Shown here in pieces: positions 56,636-64,000 of a DNA stretch of 64,000 bases. Under the pieces are notes generated by a model, which searched no databases, was not told the origin of the DNA, and saw nothing but the letters and a program-made list of their open reading frames with translations. Position 1 is the stretch's first letter. Every line of letters begins with the position of its first letter. Position numbers and translations under genes: made by a program. The stretch spans positions 2,728,001 through 2,792,000 of the forward strand of contig NZ_CP015163.1 of NCBI RefSeq assembly GCF_003312875.1, written 5' to 3'. This DNA comes from Amycolatopsis albispora. Lineage in GTDB: Bacteria; Actinomycetota; Actinomycetes; Mycobacteriales; Pseudonocardiaceae.

Positions 56636-58183
56636 TCAGCGGGTGGTGAAGTTGATGACGTGCCAGCCGGTGGCGCCGTCGGGCACGGTGCCCATGCGCT
56701 GGTCGGTCTGGGTGTAGCCGGATTTGTCGGTGGCCCGGCAGGTCACCTGGTGGTTGCCGACGGGCAGGTCGAACTCGTGCCACCACATGCGCCAGGTGTC
56801 GGCGTTCACTTCCCGGCTCAGGGTGGTTTCCTGCCACGCGCCCTGGCCGACGCGCACCTCGACCTTGGCGATCCCGGTGCCCTGCGCCCAGGCGATGCCG
56901 CCGACGCGGACCTTGCCCGCGGGCACCGTCTCGAACCCTTTCGGGAAATCGATGCGTGACTGCGTTTTGATCGGCGCCTGCTCGGCCCAGCTCCGTTCGA
57001 GCCAATAGGCGCGCCGGGCCGCCCAGGTGGTGACTTCGAGATCGATCACCCATTTGGTGGCCGAGACGTAGCCGTACAGCCCGGGGATCACCAGCCGCGC
57101 CGGGAAACCGTGCTCGACCGGCAACGGCTCACCGTTCATCCCGATCGCCAGCATCGCGCCCCGGCCGGGGTCGGCCGCCGCGGCGACCGGGCTGCCGCAG
57201 GTCCAGCCGTCCACACTGGTGGAGAACAGCTGCTCGGCACCGGGCCGCACACCCGCCTCGGCGAGCAGGTCCGCCAGGTCGATGCCGACGAAGTTCGCCG
57301 TGGACACGTAGCTGCCACCGACCTCATTGGACACACAGGTCATCGTGATCGTGCGTTCCACCAGCGGGCGGTTGCGGATGTCGGCGTAGTTGTAGGTGCG
57401 CTCGTTCTCGACCATGCCGTGCAGGCGCAGGCTCCAATCCTCGGTGCGCACCTGCGGCACCGACAACGCGGTGTCGACGCGGTAGAAATCCTTGTTGGGG
57501 GTGAGGAAGGTCGGCGTGCCCAGCTTGGCGAAATCAGCGTCGGCCGGAATCGCGGGTGCGGTGCGAGCAGGCACCAACGCCCCGACCGCGGCACGCGACG
57601 ACGCGGCATCACGGGCACCGGCGAGCCACTGCCCACCAGCCCCGGCCACACCCGCACCGACCACCACCCCGGCGCCAGCCACCAGGAAACTCCGACGCGA
57701 TGGTTGCCCACCCTCGACAAGCTCATCGTGAGGGCGCGCCACCCGATGCAGCCAGAGAAAGACGGCCGTCCCGGCAAGCAGGCTCGCCACCGGCGCGAGC
57801 AACGCCACCACACCCAGATCGGGCCGCTGAGCCACCGCCAGCACCCCTACCAGTCCAAACAGGACAATAGCCACGGCGCCCGGCACCGGGCTGCGCCGCG
57901 AGGCGATCCCGGCCAGCGCGGCCGCGATCACCATCACCGCCGCCATGCCCAGCAGCAACACGAGCTTGTCGTAGACGCCGAAGGTCCGGACCGCGAAGTC
58001 CTTCAACTCCACCGGCGTCAGATCGATGGCGCCATTCCCCACCGCCAGATAGGGCGACGCGTTGATGTTGATCAACGCCGCCACCAGATGCCCGGCGGCC
58101 AACGCCGAGGCCAGTGCCAGGACACCGAGGAGCCCCGCGCGCCCCACCCCGATGACCGCTGCCGAACGCTTCGCGTGGTTCAT
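56636..58183 (-). CDS. Membrane-anchored sulfite-oxidase-family molybdoprotein
   Basis: A 515-residue protein: about five membrane helices (roughly 15-40, 72-95, 100-118, 122-146, 165-183), the last preceded by a Tat-like RRSFL, then an external molybdopterin-binding domain with the molybdenum ligand Cys283 (MTCVSNEVGG) and a C-terminal Ig-like dimer domain. The family oxidises sulfite or reduces oxidised methionine and similar substrates. A second ATG at 58192 is possible. It may be in one transcript with the fasciclin gene. Confidence 0.88.
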   Translation of the reverse strand: MNHAKRSAAVIGVGRAGLLGVLALASALAAGHLVAALININASPYLAVGNGAIDLTPVELKDFAVRTFGVYDKLVLLLGMAAVMVIAAALAGIASRRSPVPGAVAIVLFGLVGVLAVAQRPDLGVVALLAPVASLLAGTAVFLWLHRVARPHDELVEGGQPSRRSFLVAGAGVVVGAGVAGAGGQWLAGARDAASSRAAVGALVPARTAPAIPADADFAKLGTPTFLTPNKDFYRVDTALSVPQVRTEDWSLRLHGMVENERTYNYADIRNRPLVERTITMTCVSNEVGGSYVSTANFVGIDLADLLAEAGVRPGAEQLFSTSVDGWTCGSPVAAAADPGRGAMLAIGMNGEPLPVEHGFPARLVIPGLYGYVSATKWVIDLEVTTWAARRAYWLERSWAEQAPIKTQSRIDFPKGFETVPAGKVRVGGIAWAQGTGIAKVEVRVGQGAWQETTLSREVNADTWRMWWHEFDLPVGNHQVTCRATDKSGYTQTDQRMGTVPDGATGWHVINFTTR

Positions 58184-58405
58184 ACGGTGCATTCGGCGCC
58201 GGTAGCGCGCCGGATTGGTCCCGCCCCCGAATCCCCTGCTACGCGCCTCCGGACCAGGCCGCAGCCACCACCACCCCAGCGCCAAGCCGGGAGCCGGGCC
58301 TCAGCAGCCAAAACGGGAACCAAGGCCCCACCATCCGAAAGCCGGGAAACAAACCGGAGCAGCCACCCACACTCCCCCTTCCCCGCCCCGGTCCACAGCC
58401 AAAAC

Positions 58406-58465
58406 ACGGGGAAGAACTCGTTGTCAAGGTACTCTCCCCAGCCTCGACAACGAGTTCTTCCCCGT
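58406..58465. terminator. Perfect 20-bp inverted repeat
   Basis: Arms 58406-58425 and 58446-58465 are exactly complementary, 20 bases apart. It lies behind the CsbD gene on the minus strand and is followed there by TGTTTTGG, so it is best read as the CsbD terminator. The perfect arms are longer than usual terminators. Confidence 0.6.
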
Positions 58466-58514
58466 CGTAACAAACCCGGGGTGGCGGCGCCCCGGCCGCA
58501 CCCCCGGCAGAAAA

Positions 58515-58721
58515 TTACCGCTTGAAAACGCCCTTGACCTTGTCAGCAGCGTCGCCGACCGCGTCCTTCACGTCTTCGACAGCGCCCTTCAGCCCCGCCT
58601 TGGCCTGGTCGCCCTGGCCCTCCGCCCGCAACTGCTCGTCACCGGTGGCCCGCCCGGCGGCTTCCTTGGCCTTGCCGCCGAGGTCTTCGGCCTTGTTGCT
58701 GATCTTGTCGCCCAACGACAT
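58515..58721 (-). CDS. CsbD-family stress protein
   Basis: A 68-residue highly charged helical protein (DKISNKAEDLGGKAKEAAGRATGDEQLRAEGQ), typical of CsbD, a general stress protein of unknown function. AGGAGGGAG precedes the ATG. It forms its own unit with a strong hairpin behind it. Confidence 0.92.
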   Translation of the reverse strand: MSLGDKISNKAEDLGGKAKEAAGRATGDEQLRAEGQGDQAKAGLKGAVEDVKDAVGDAADKVKGVFKR

Positions 58722-59000
58722 CGCGGTTCTCCCTCCTCGAGGCGCCCCTGGCGGGCGCCGCTACCAGGAAGGACACCGGGCCACCAGATCCGTCACGGCG
58801 GCGTGACCGGGGTCACCCCAAGCCCGCCACCACTAGCACGCCCGACCCCCACCCCTCTTCTTTCTTCTTGCTTCCTTTCCCCGGTGATCAAGGGTTGTTG
58901 TGCCATCTCCGGATGCACTAGGTTGGCATCGGCTTCCCGCAAACCAGTCGAACACCTGGACGAACGACCATTTTGTTCAGCAACCCCCGAGGAGAACTGC
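58722..59000. other. Intergenic region between CsbD and the alpha/beta hydrolase
   Basis: No gene. A GTGACC/GGTCAC inverted repeat with a two-base spacer (58803-58816) lies about 80 bases upstream of the CsbD start and may be an operator. The ribosome binding site GAGGAGA (58989-58995) belongs to the hydrolase. Confidence 0.4.
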
Positions 59001-60005
59001 GTGTTCCGAAGAAACAGCGCCCAGTCACGCGCGCGCCGCGGCCTCTACGCCGTGCTGGCCGCCGTCGTGCTGCTGCTGGCCGGGTCGGCCGCCGGTGCCG
59101 AGCAGCCGGTCGCCGAGCAGGCCGAATCGAAGAGCCTTCCCGGGTTCAGCCACGGCACCGTGGCCGTGCAGGGCACCACGCTGCACTACGTCCGCGGTGG
59201 CTCCGGGCCGCCGCTGGTCCTGCTGCACGGCTGGCCGCAGACCTGGTGGGAATGGGCGAAGGTGATGCCCGCGCTCGCCGAAAACCACACCGTGATCGCG
59301 TTCGACCTGCCCGGTGCCGGTGAGTCGAGCATCCCGGCGGGCGGCTACGACAAGGCGACCACCGCGGCCCGCATCCGCGAGGGCGTCCACAAGCTGGGCT
59401 ACACCCAGGTGTCCCTGCTCGGCCACGACACCGGCGCGCTCGTCGCCTACCCGTACGCCCGCGACTACCCGGCGGAGGTCGTGCGGATGGCCGTGCTGGA
59501 GACACCGCTGTCCGGCTTCGGCCTCGAGAACTTCTACGGCATCAGCTTCCACCTCGGCCTGAACCAGACCGCCGCGCCCGTCCCGGAAAAGCTCATCGAC
59601 AACGACGATGTGCCGACCTATCTCGGCTGGCTGTTCAGCGGCGCGCGCTATCCCGAGCGCATCGACCAGGCGACCTTCTTCCAGGCCTACGCGAGCCCGG
59701 CACGCCGGACCGCGGGCTACGAGTACTACCGGGCCTTCGCCGCCGACGGCGCGAACAACCAGGCCAACGCGCACAAGCGCCTGCAGATGCCGGTGCTGGC
59801 GATGGGTGCGGAGTTCGCGTTCGGCCCGCACGTGGCCAACTCGTTCAGCCAGGTGGGCGATGACGTCCGCGGCGTCGTCGCGCCGGACAGCGGCCACTGG
59901 ATCGCCGAGGAGAACACGGCTTTCCTGAGCGCCTGCGCCAAGCTCTTCTTCGGACCGGCGGGCGTTCCCGCGCCCAGCCCGGAACTGGCGAACTGCGTGG
60001 CCTGA
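59001..60005 (+). CDS. Secreted alpha/beta hydrolase, epoxide hydrolase/dehalogenase-like
   Basis: A 334-residue protein with a signal peptide (about 1-35), HGWPQTWWEW oxyanion motif, nucleophile Asp143 (LLGHDTGA) and His299 (DSGHWIAEE). An Asp nucleophile marks the epoxide hydrolase or haloalkane dehalogenase branch. GGAGAACTGC precedes GTG 59001; the open frame upstream is not coding by content. Export suggests detoxification or nutrient use outside the cytoplasm. Confidence 0.9.
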   Translation: MFRRNSAQSRARRGLYAVLAAVVLLLAGSAAGAEQPVAEQAESKSLPGFSHGTVAVQGTTLHYVRGGSGPPLVLLHGWPQTWWEWAKVMPALAENHTVIAFDLPGAGESSIPAGGYDKATTAARIREGVHKLGYTQVSLLGHDTGALVAYPYARDYPAEVVRMAVLETPLSGFGLENFYGISFHLGLNQTAAPVPEKLIDNDDVPTYLGWLFSGARYPERIDQATFFQAYASPARRTAGYEYYRAFAADGANNQANAHKRLQMPVLAMGAEFAFGPHVANSFSQVGDDVRGVVAPDSGHWIAEENTAFLSACAKLFFGPAGVPAPSPELANCVA

Positions 60006-60055
60006 CAAAGCACCCGGTCCCGCGCGTTTCACCGGACGCGCGGGACCGAGCAGCG

Positions 60056-60592
60056 CTAACCGGCGATCCAGCCCCGGTCCACCGCCGACCGCAGCATGAC
60101 GTCCTCGGCCAGCGGCAGCGTCACGAACGAAACGGCGTACAGCACCACAACCAGCGCGGCGGGCACGGCCCAGGCACGGGGACCGGCCACCTTCGGTTCA
60201 CGGTCACCACCGATCCGGCGGCTGGCCGGGCGCAGCGCCCACGACACCGCACCCAGCACCGCGAACCCCAACGGCGGCCCCCACGACACGAGTCCGTCGC
60301 CGAGCGCCAGGTGCGAAGTCACCGCGGCCAGCCACGTGAACAGCACGCCCGCGTACGCCCATTCCTTGAGCAGCGGGAAACCCGGCGCGATGATCGCGAG
60401 CGCCGCGGCCACGTGGCACACGCCCAGGATGTAGGCGACGAACGGCGGATATCCCAGGTGGCCGAGCTGGACTTCCACCCATTCGATCCTCATCAGGTTC
60501 CAGACCGAGCCGGCGATCAGCTCGGAAACAACGGCGAGCGTGGCCACCCGGAAAACGATCTGGCGGGCCCGGCCGGACGTCGGTGCTGGCAT
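60056..60592 (-). CDS. DoxX-like membrane protein
   Basis: A 178-residue protein with four predicted helices and the DoxX-type segment WVEVQLGHLGYPPFVAYILGVCHVAAALAIIAPGFPLLKEWAYAGVLF. It lies 37 bases behind the ECF sigma factor gene on the same strand and is a likely member of its operon. Function unknown; DoxX proteins have been linked to redox and membrane stress. Confidence 0.85.
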   Translation of the reverse strand: MPAPTSGRARQIVFRVATLAVVSELIAGSVWNLMRIEWVEVQLGHLGYPPFVAYILGVCHVAAALAIIAPGFPLLKEWAYAGVLFTWLAAVTSHLALGDGLVSWGPPLGFAVLGAVSWALRPASRRIGGDREPKVAGPRAWAVPAALVVVLYAVSFVTLPLAEDVMLRSAVDRGWIAG

Positions 60593-60629
60593 TCTTTTCT
60601 TCCTCCTTGAATGAAATGGACAGGGGAAT

Positions 60630-61544
60630 TCAGCGCCCGGGAAGCCACGAACGGAGTTTTTCCGGGTTGCGCACCGCCCAAATGTGCTTGATGCGGTCGT
60701 GCTCGACCTCGAACGCGGCGACCGTCACGGTGACGCCGTCCCGCTGCACCACCAGCCCCGGCTGGCCGTTCACCGTGCGTTCCAGGATGGTCAGGCCCTC
60801 CAGTCGCGCGGTGAGCCGGACCATGGCCCGCACGATGCCCTCGGCGCCTTCGACCGGGTGGCGCACCGTGCTGACCAGGCCGCCGCCGTCGGCGATGGCC
60901 GTGGCACCGGGGTCGAGCAGGCCGATCAGCGCGCCGATGTCCCCGGCTTCCCAGGCCCGCTTGAACGCCCTGACCACACCGGCCTGCGCCGACGCCGGGC
61001 CGGGCGCCCGCTCGGCGCGGATGCGGCGCCGCGCCGAGGACGCCAGCTGACGGCACGCGGCCGGGCTGCGGCCGACGATTTCGGCGACTTCGGCGAAGGA
61101 GTACCGGAAGACGTCGTGCAGGATGAACGCGACGCGCTCGGCCGGGGTCATCGCGTCCAGCACCACGAGGAACGCCATGTTGACCGACTCGTCGAGGGTG
61201 ACCCGGTCGGCGGGATCGGTGGTGAGCCCGTCGGTGACCCACTCCCCCGGTTCCGGCAGCGGCTCGGGAATCCATTCACCCACATAGGTTTCACGTCGCA
61301 CGCGGGCCGAGGACAGCACGTTGAGGCAGATCCGGCTGGCGACCTTGCTCAGCCACGCGCCGGGCACCTCGATGGCGTCCTGCTCCTGCGGTGACAGGGC
61401 GTACCAGCGGGCGTAGGTCTCCTGCACGACGTCTTCGGCGTCGGCCAGCGAGCCGAGCAGGCGGTACGCGAGATTGATCAGCTGGCGGCGCTCGCCCATG
61501 ATCGCGGTCAGGCCCGGGTCGGCCGGTTCTGGCTGGGTGGTCAT
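60630..61544 (-). CDS. ECF41-type RNA polymerase sigma factor
   Basis: A 304-residue sigma factor: region 2 about 15-85 (RRQLINLAYRLLGSLADAEDVVQETYARW), region 4 about 125-180 (TPAERVAFILHDVFRYSFAEVAEIVGRSPAACRQLASSARRRI) and a C-terminal SnoaL-like extension, the mark of ECF41 (SigJ-like), which modulates its own activity without an anti-sigma factor. ECF41 genes usually lie beside an oxidoreductase or carboxymuconolactone-type gene; here a divergent FAD oxidoreductase takes that place and DoxX follows. Confidence 0.92.
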   Translation of the reverse strand: MTTQPEPADPGLTAIMGERRQLINLAYRLLGSLADAEDVVQETYARWYALSPQEQDAIEVPGAWLSKVASRICLNVLSSARVRRETYVGEWIPEPLPEPGEWVTDGLTTDPADRVTLDESVNMAFLVVLDAMTPAERVAFILHDVFRYSFAEVAEIVGRSPAACRQLASSARRRIRAERAPGPASAQAGVVRAFKRAWEAGDIGALIGLLDPGATAIADGGGLVSTVRHPVEGAEGIVRAMVRLTARLEGLTILERTVNGQPGLVVQRDGVTVTVAAFEVEHDRIKHIWAVRNPEKLRSWLPGR

Positions 61545-61585
61545 GGCGTGGCGGCTCCCTCGCTGGCGGCTGCTTTCCCCCTTAC

Positions 61586-61651
61586 GACAAGACAGCGCGG
61601 CGAAATGTGAGGCGGGCCGGTCACCTCACATTCCGCGGCGGTGCCTTGTCG
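61586..61651. promoter_or_regulatory. Divergent ECF41-type promoters
   Basis: Two copies of CCTCACA-N16-TGTC face away from each other. Plus strand: 61624-61630 and 61647-61650, towards the oxidoreductase. Minus strand: 61612-61606 and 61589-61586, towards the sigma gene. Spacing is 16 in both, close to the known ECF41 element TGTCACA-N16-CGTC. The sigma factor probably drives both genes. Confidence 0.75.
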
Positions 61652-61693
61652 GACTGGTGAGACCCCATCCACTCCAGACAAGGGAGCCACCCC

Positions 61694-62866
61694 ATGCCCG
61701 AACACCGGAAAGCCCACCGGGTTGTCGTCCTCGGCGGCGGTTACGCCGGCGCGCTCGCGGCCAACCGCCTGCGCCAGCGCGACGACGTCGAGATCACCCT
61801 GGTCAATCCCCGGCCCTCGTTCGTCGACCGGATCCGGCTGCACCAGTACGTCGCCGGCACCGGGGAGGCCACAGTGGACTTCCGCGAGCTGCTCGGCGAA
61901 GGCGTCCGGCTGGTGGTCGACAGTGCCACGGCCATCGATCCCGCGGCCCGCTCGGTCGAACTGGCCTCCGGGCGCGTGCTGGACTACGACTACCTCGTCT
62001 ACGCGGTCGGCAGCACCGGCGCGGTGCCGTCCTCGGTGCCCGGCGCACGCGAATTCGCCGTCTCGATGGCCGAACTGGAAGCCGCGCAGGAGCTGCGCAC
62101 CAGGCTGGCCGGACTACGCCCGGACGCGCCGATCACGGTCGTCGGTGGCGGGCTGACCGGCATCGAGGCGGCCGCGGAGCTGGCCGAGCAAGGGCGCAAT
62201 GTCACGCTGGTGAGTGGCGGGACCCTGGCGCCGTCACTGAGCGTGGCGGCCCGCCGGTCCACGGCGAAGTGGTTGTCCCGGCACGACGTCACCGTGGTCG
62301 AGGCCAAGGTCCGCGAGGTGCGGGCGGACGCCGTCGTGTTCGCGGGCGGCGAGGTGCGCACGAGCGCGCTGACCATCTGGGCGGCCGGTTTCGGCGTGCC
62401 CGGCCTGGCGGCGGCGAGCGGGTTGCGCACCGACGACGTCGGCCGCCTGCTCACCGACGAGACGCTGACCAGCCTCGACGACGAGCGGATCGTCGCGGCC
62501 GGGGACGCCGCCGCGCCCTCGGGCCGGCCGCTGCGGATGAGCTGCCAGATCGCCGCGCCGCTGGGCGCGCACGCCGTCGACACCGTGCTCAACCGCATCG
62601 CGGGCACCGAGCCGCCGAAGCTCGACGTGGCGTTCGTCGGCTCGTGCGTCAGCCTCGGCAGGCACGGCGGGGTGCGGCAGTTCGCCCGCAAGGACGACAC
62701 CACGCTGAACTTCCACTTCGGCGGCCGTCTCGCCGCCGCGTACAAGGAGCTGACCTGCAAGCTCGGCGTGGCGAAGATCCGCCGCGAAGCCCGCAAGCCG
62801 GGCTCACTGCCGTGGGCGAAGGGCGGCAGGCACCCGGAGCTGGTGGAAAGCGTGGCCGGTCACTGA
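61694..62866 (+). CDS. FAD-dependent pyridine nucleotide oxidoreductase (NDH-2-like)
   Basis: A 390-residue flavoprotein with two Rossmann folds: VVVLGGGYAGALAA (about 10-23) for FAD and TVVGGGLTGIEAAAELAEQG for NAD(P)H, and the C-terminal GDAAA segment. It resembles type II NADH dehydrogenases and AIF-type enzymes. An ECF41-type promoter precedes it. Its end overlaps the convergent AraC gene by 63 bases. Confidence 0.9.
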   Translation: MPEHRKAHRVVVLGGGYAGALAANRLRQRDDVEITLVNPRPSFVDRIRLHQYVAGTGEATVDFRELLGEGVRLVVDSATAIDPAARSVELASGRVLDYDYLVYAVGSTGAVPSSVPGAREFAVSMAELEAAQELRTRLAGLRPDAPITVVGGGLTGIEAAAELAEQGRNVTLVSGGTLAPSLSVAARRSTAKWLSRHDVTVVEAKVREVRADAVVFAGGEVRTSALTIWAAGFGVPGLAAASGLRTDDVGRLLTDETLTSLDDERIVAAGDAAAPSGRPLRMSCQIAAPLGAHAVDTVLNRIAGTEPPKLDVAFVGSCVSLGRHGGVRQFARKDDTTLNFHFGGRLAAAYKELTCKLGVAKIRREARKPGSLPWAKGGRHPELVESVAGH

Positions 62867-63700
62867 CCCCGGGCCCGGCCAGCCCCAGGCGAGGTCGTCG
62901 ATGGCGAGGAACGGCTCGTCGACGACGGTCGCGGGGGTCCGCGAGGTGAACGCCACCACGTCCCGGTGCAGGTGGGACTGGTCGGCGTAACCGCCTTCGG
63001 CCGCGACCCCCGCCGCGGCCTGGCCCGCGACCAGGCGGTGCACGGCGTGGTCGAAGCGGACCAGTTTCGCCGCGTGCTTGGGCGGCCTGCCGAGCTGCGC
63101 CTGGAACCGGGACCACAGGCGCTTCCGGCTCCAGCCGAGGTCGGCGGCGAGCCGCTCGATCCGGACGAGGCCGCGGCCGGCGACGATCCGGTGCCAGGCC
63201 CACGCCACCTCGGGGGCCACCCGGGCCCGGCTCCGGACCGCTGCCGCGCATCGGCGGGCGAGCCACGCGTCGGTCCACGCGAAGCGGTCGTCCCAGGAGG
63301 CGAGCGCGCTCAGCTGCTCGCTGAGCCGTGCCGATTCCCTGCCCCACAACGCATCCAGGGGCACGGCCTCGGTCAGCTCGGCCGCGGCGGGCCCCAGCAC
63401 GGCGTGCGCGACCACCGGTGACAGCCGCACCTGCAGGCATTCGAAACCTTCCGCGTGCCGCACGCGGAAGTGGTCGCCGAAGCCGAGCCCGGTGGCAAAG
63501 CTGCCCCGGCACTGCCGTCCGGCGGTGTCCTCCGCGGCGATCGTGCCGCCCAGCACCAGGAGCAGCGTCACGGCCGGGTGCGGGATCAACCGGAGGCCGG
63601 GCGGGGTCCGGCCGCGGTCGCCGAACCCGGCCATGGCGACCCCGGGCACCCGGCCGGGCCGCTTCGGGCGGGCGATGTCCCACAGCACGTCAACCCCCAT
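62804..63700 (-). CDS. AraC-family transcriptional regulator
   Basis: A 298-residue regulator with an N-terminal effector region (about 1-150) and a C-terminal AraC DNA-binding domain (about 165-250; VRIERLAADLGWSRKRLWSRFQAQLGRPPKHAAKLVRFDHAV). The last 20 or so residues overlap the oxidoreductase gene from the other strand; the stop might be earlier in the native gene. It is divergent from the hydrolase at 63774, its likely target. Confidence 0.88.
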   Translation of the reverse strand: MGVDVLWDIARPKRPGRVPGVAMAGFGDRGRTPPGLRLIPHPAVTLLLVLGGTIAAEDTAGRQCRGSFATGLGFGDHFRVRHAEGFECLQVRLSPVVAHAVLGPAAAELTEAVPLDALWGRESARLSEQLSALASWDDRFAWTDAWLARRCAAAVRSRARVAPEVAWAWHRIVAGRGLVRIERLAADLGWSRKRLWSRFQAQLGRPPKHAAKLVRFDHAVHRLVAGQAAAGVAAEGGYADQSHLHRDVVAFTSRTPATVVDEPFLAIDDLAWGWPGPGSVTGHAFHQLRVPAALRPRQ

Positions 63701-63773
63701 GACCCGATGTTACGCACGACCGGCGGAACATTTGTTCAAGCCACGGGACGGCAAGGGTCACCACAGTGCACGC

Positions 63774-64000
63774 ATGAGTTCGCCTGCCCAAGAATCGTTC
63801 CTTTCCTTTGACGACGGCAAAATCCACGTGTGCCAGGACGGCCCGCGTGACGCGCCCGCACTGCTGCTCATCCACGGGACCGCCGTGTCGGCGCGCTCGT
63901 GGGACCCGATGGTCCCGTTCCTGGCTGACGCACACCACGTCATCCGGATCGACCTGCTCGGCTGCGGCCGCTCGGCCAAACCACGCGACGCGAGTTACGC
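63774..64000 (+). CDS. Alpha/beta hydrolase, cut by the window end
   Basis: The first 75 residues of an alpha/beta hydrolase: LLLIHGTAVSARSWDPM is the oxyanion-hole segment and IDLLGCGRSAKP the following turn. The catalytic residues lie beyond position 64000. It is divergent from the AraC regulator gene, with 73 bases between the starts. Confidence 0.85.
   Translation, partial: MSSPAQESFLSFDDGKIHVCQDGPRDAPALLLIHGTAVSARSWDPMVPFLADAHHVIRIDLLGCGRSAKPRDASY

Noticed and set aside
58215..59000. Long N-terminal extension of the alpha/beta hydrolase
   Set aside because: It runs through the CsbD gene on the other strand and the hairpin; GTG 59001 has a good ribosome binding site and starts a proper signal peptide.

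Overview
The window is GC-rich DNA (roughly 70% or more by eye) with GTG starts, ATGA/GTGA gene overlaps and actinobacterial gene families (ECF41 sigma factor, GAF-ANTAR protein, PucR regulator, CsbD, LacI-type boxes). It most resembles a Pseudonocardiales/Streptomyces-like actinomycete; the genus cannot be set from the sequence alone.

Positions 1-1578 hold the 3' end of an NRPS gene (carrier protein plus terminal condensation domain), closed by a strong terminator hairpin. Positions 1663-38464 look like one biosynthetic locus, read here as a lipolanthine-type cluster: a class III lanthipeptide joined to a polyketide or fatty acyl chain. The left arm, on the minus strand from about 20.9 kb down to 1.7 kb, encodes in transcription order a GNAT acyltransferase, a one-module type I PKS, FabG- and FabI-like reductases, a MaoC-type dehydratase, a LanD-like cysteine decarboxylase, a LanKC synthetase, two tiny precursor genes encoding the same 28-residue peptide, a P450, a glycosyltransferase, an NDP-sugar epimerase/dehydratase, a prolyl oligopeptidase (candidate leader peptidase), a second glycosyltransferase and a small membrane protein. 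The predicted core is SSTGSITC, released after a Pro, with a C-terminal Cys fitted to decarboxylation and avionin formation.

The right arm, on the plus strand from 21955 to 33270, encodes two adenylating enzymes (one FAAL-like), a FabF-like ketosynthase, an aldehyde dehydrogenase-like protein, a ThDP enzyme, a free ACP, a GAP-like membrane protein, an ABC exporter and a DUF4429/SHOCT-like protein. After a convergent CPBP protease gene, a minus-strand operon (38464 to 34164) encodes a KAS III-like enzyme, an ACP, an acyl-CoA dehydrogenase, an FkbH-like HAD protein and a 3-hydroxyacyl-CoA dehydrogenase. This is the methoxymalonyl-ACP cassette without its O-methyltransferase, so hydroxymalonyl-ACP is the likely product. 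Between the two arms lie an IS3 transposase remnant and a cluster of GAATATTC repeats over a strong promoter-like sequence.

From 38.7 kb on the content looks like ordinary chromosome: a GntR regulator with an ABC ATPase; a catabolic island (M20 hydrolase, PucR regulator, MFS permease, ThDP enzyme, carbamoylase); a serine hydrolase; a secreted pectate-lyase-like protein and a GH12 glucanase, each next to a LacI-type palindrome; an Hsp20/DnaJ stress operon with a SigE/SigR-like promoter inside thiI; a GAF-ANTAR regulator; a fasciclin lipoprotein; a membrane-anchored sulfite-oxidase-like protein; CsbD; a secreted alpha/beta hydrolase; DoxX; an ECF41 sigma factor divergent from an FAD oxidoreductase, with matching promoters on both sides; an AraC regulator; and a hydrolase cut by the window end. 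No rRNA, tRNA or CRISPR array was seen.
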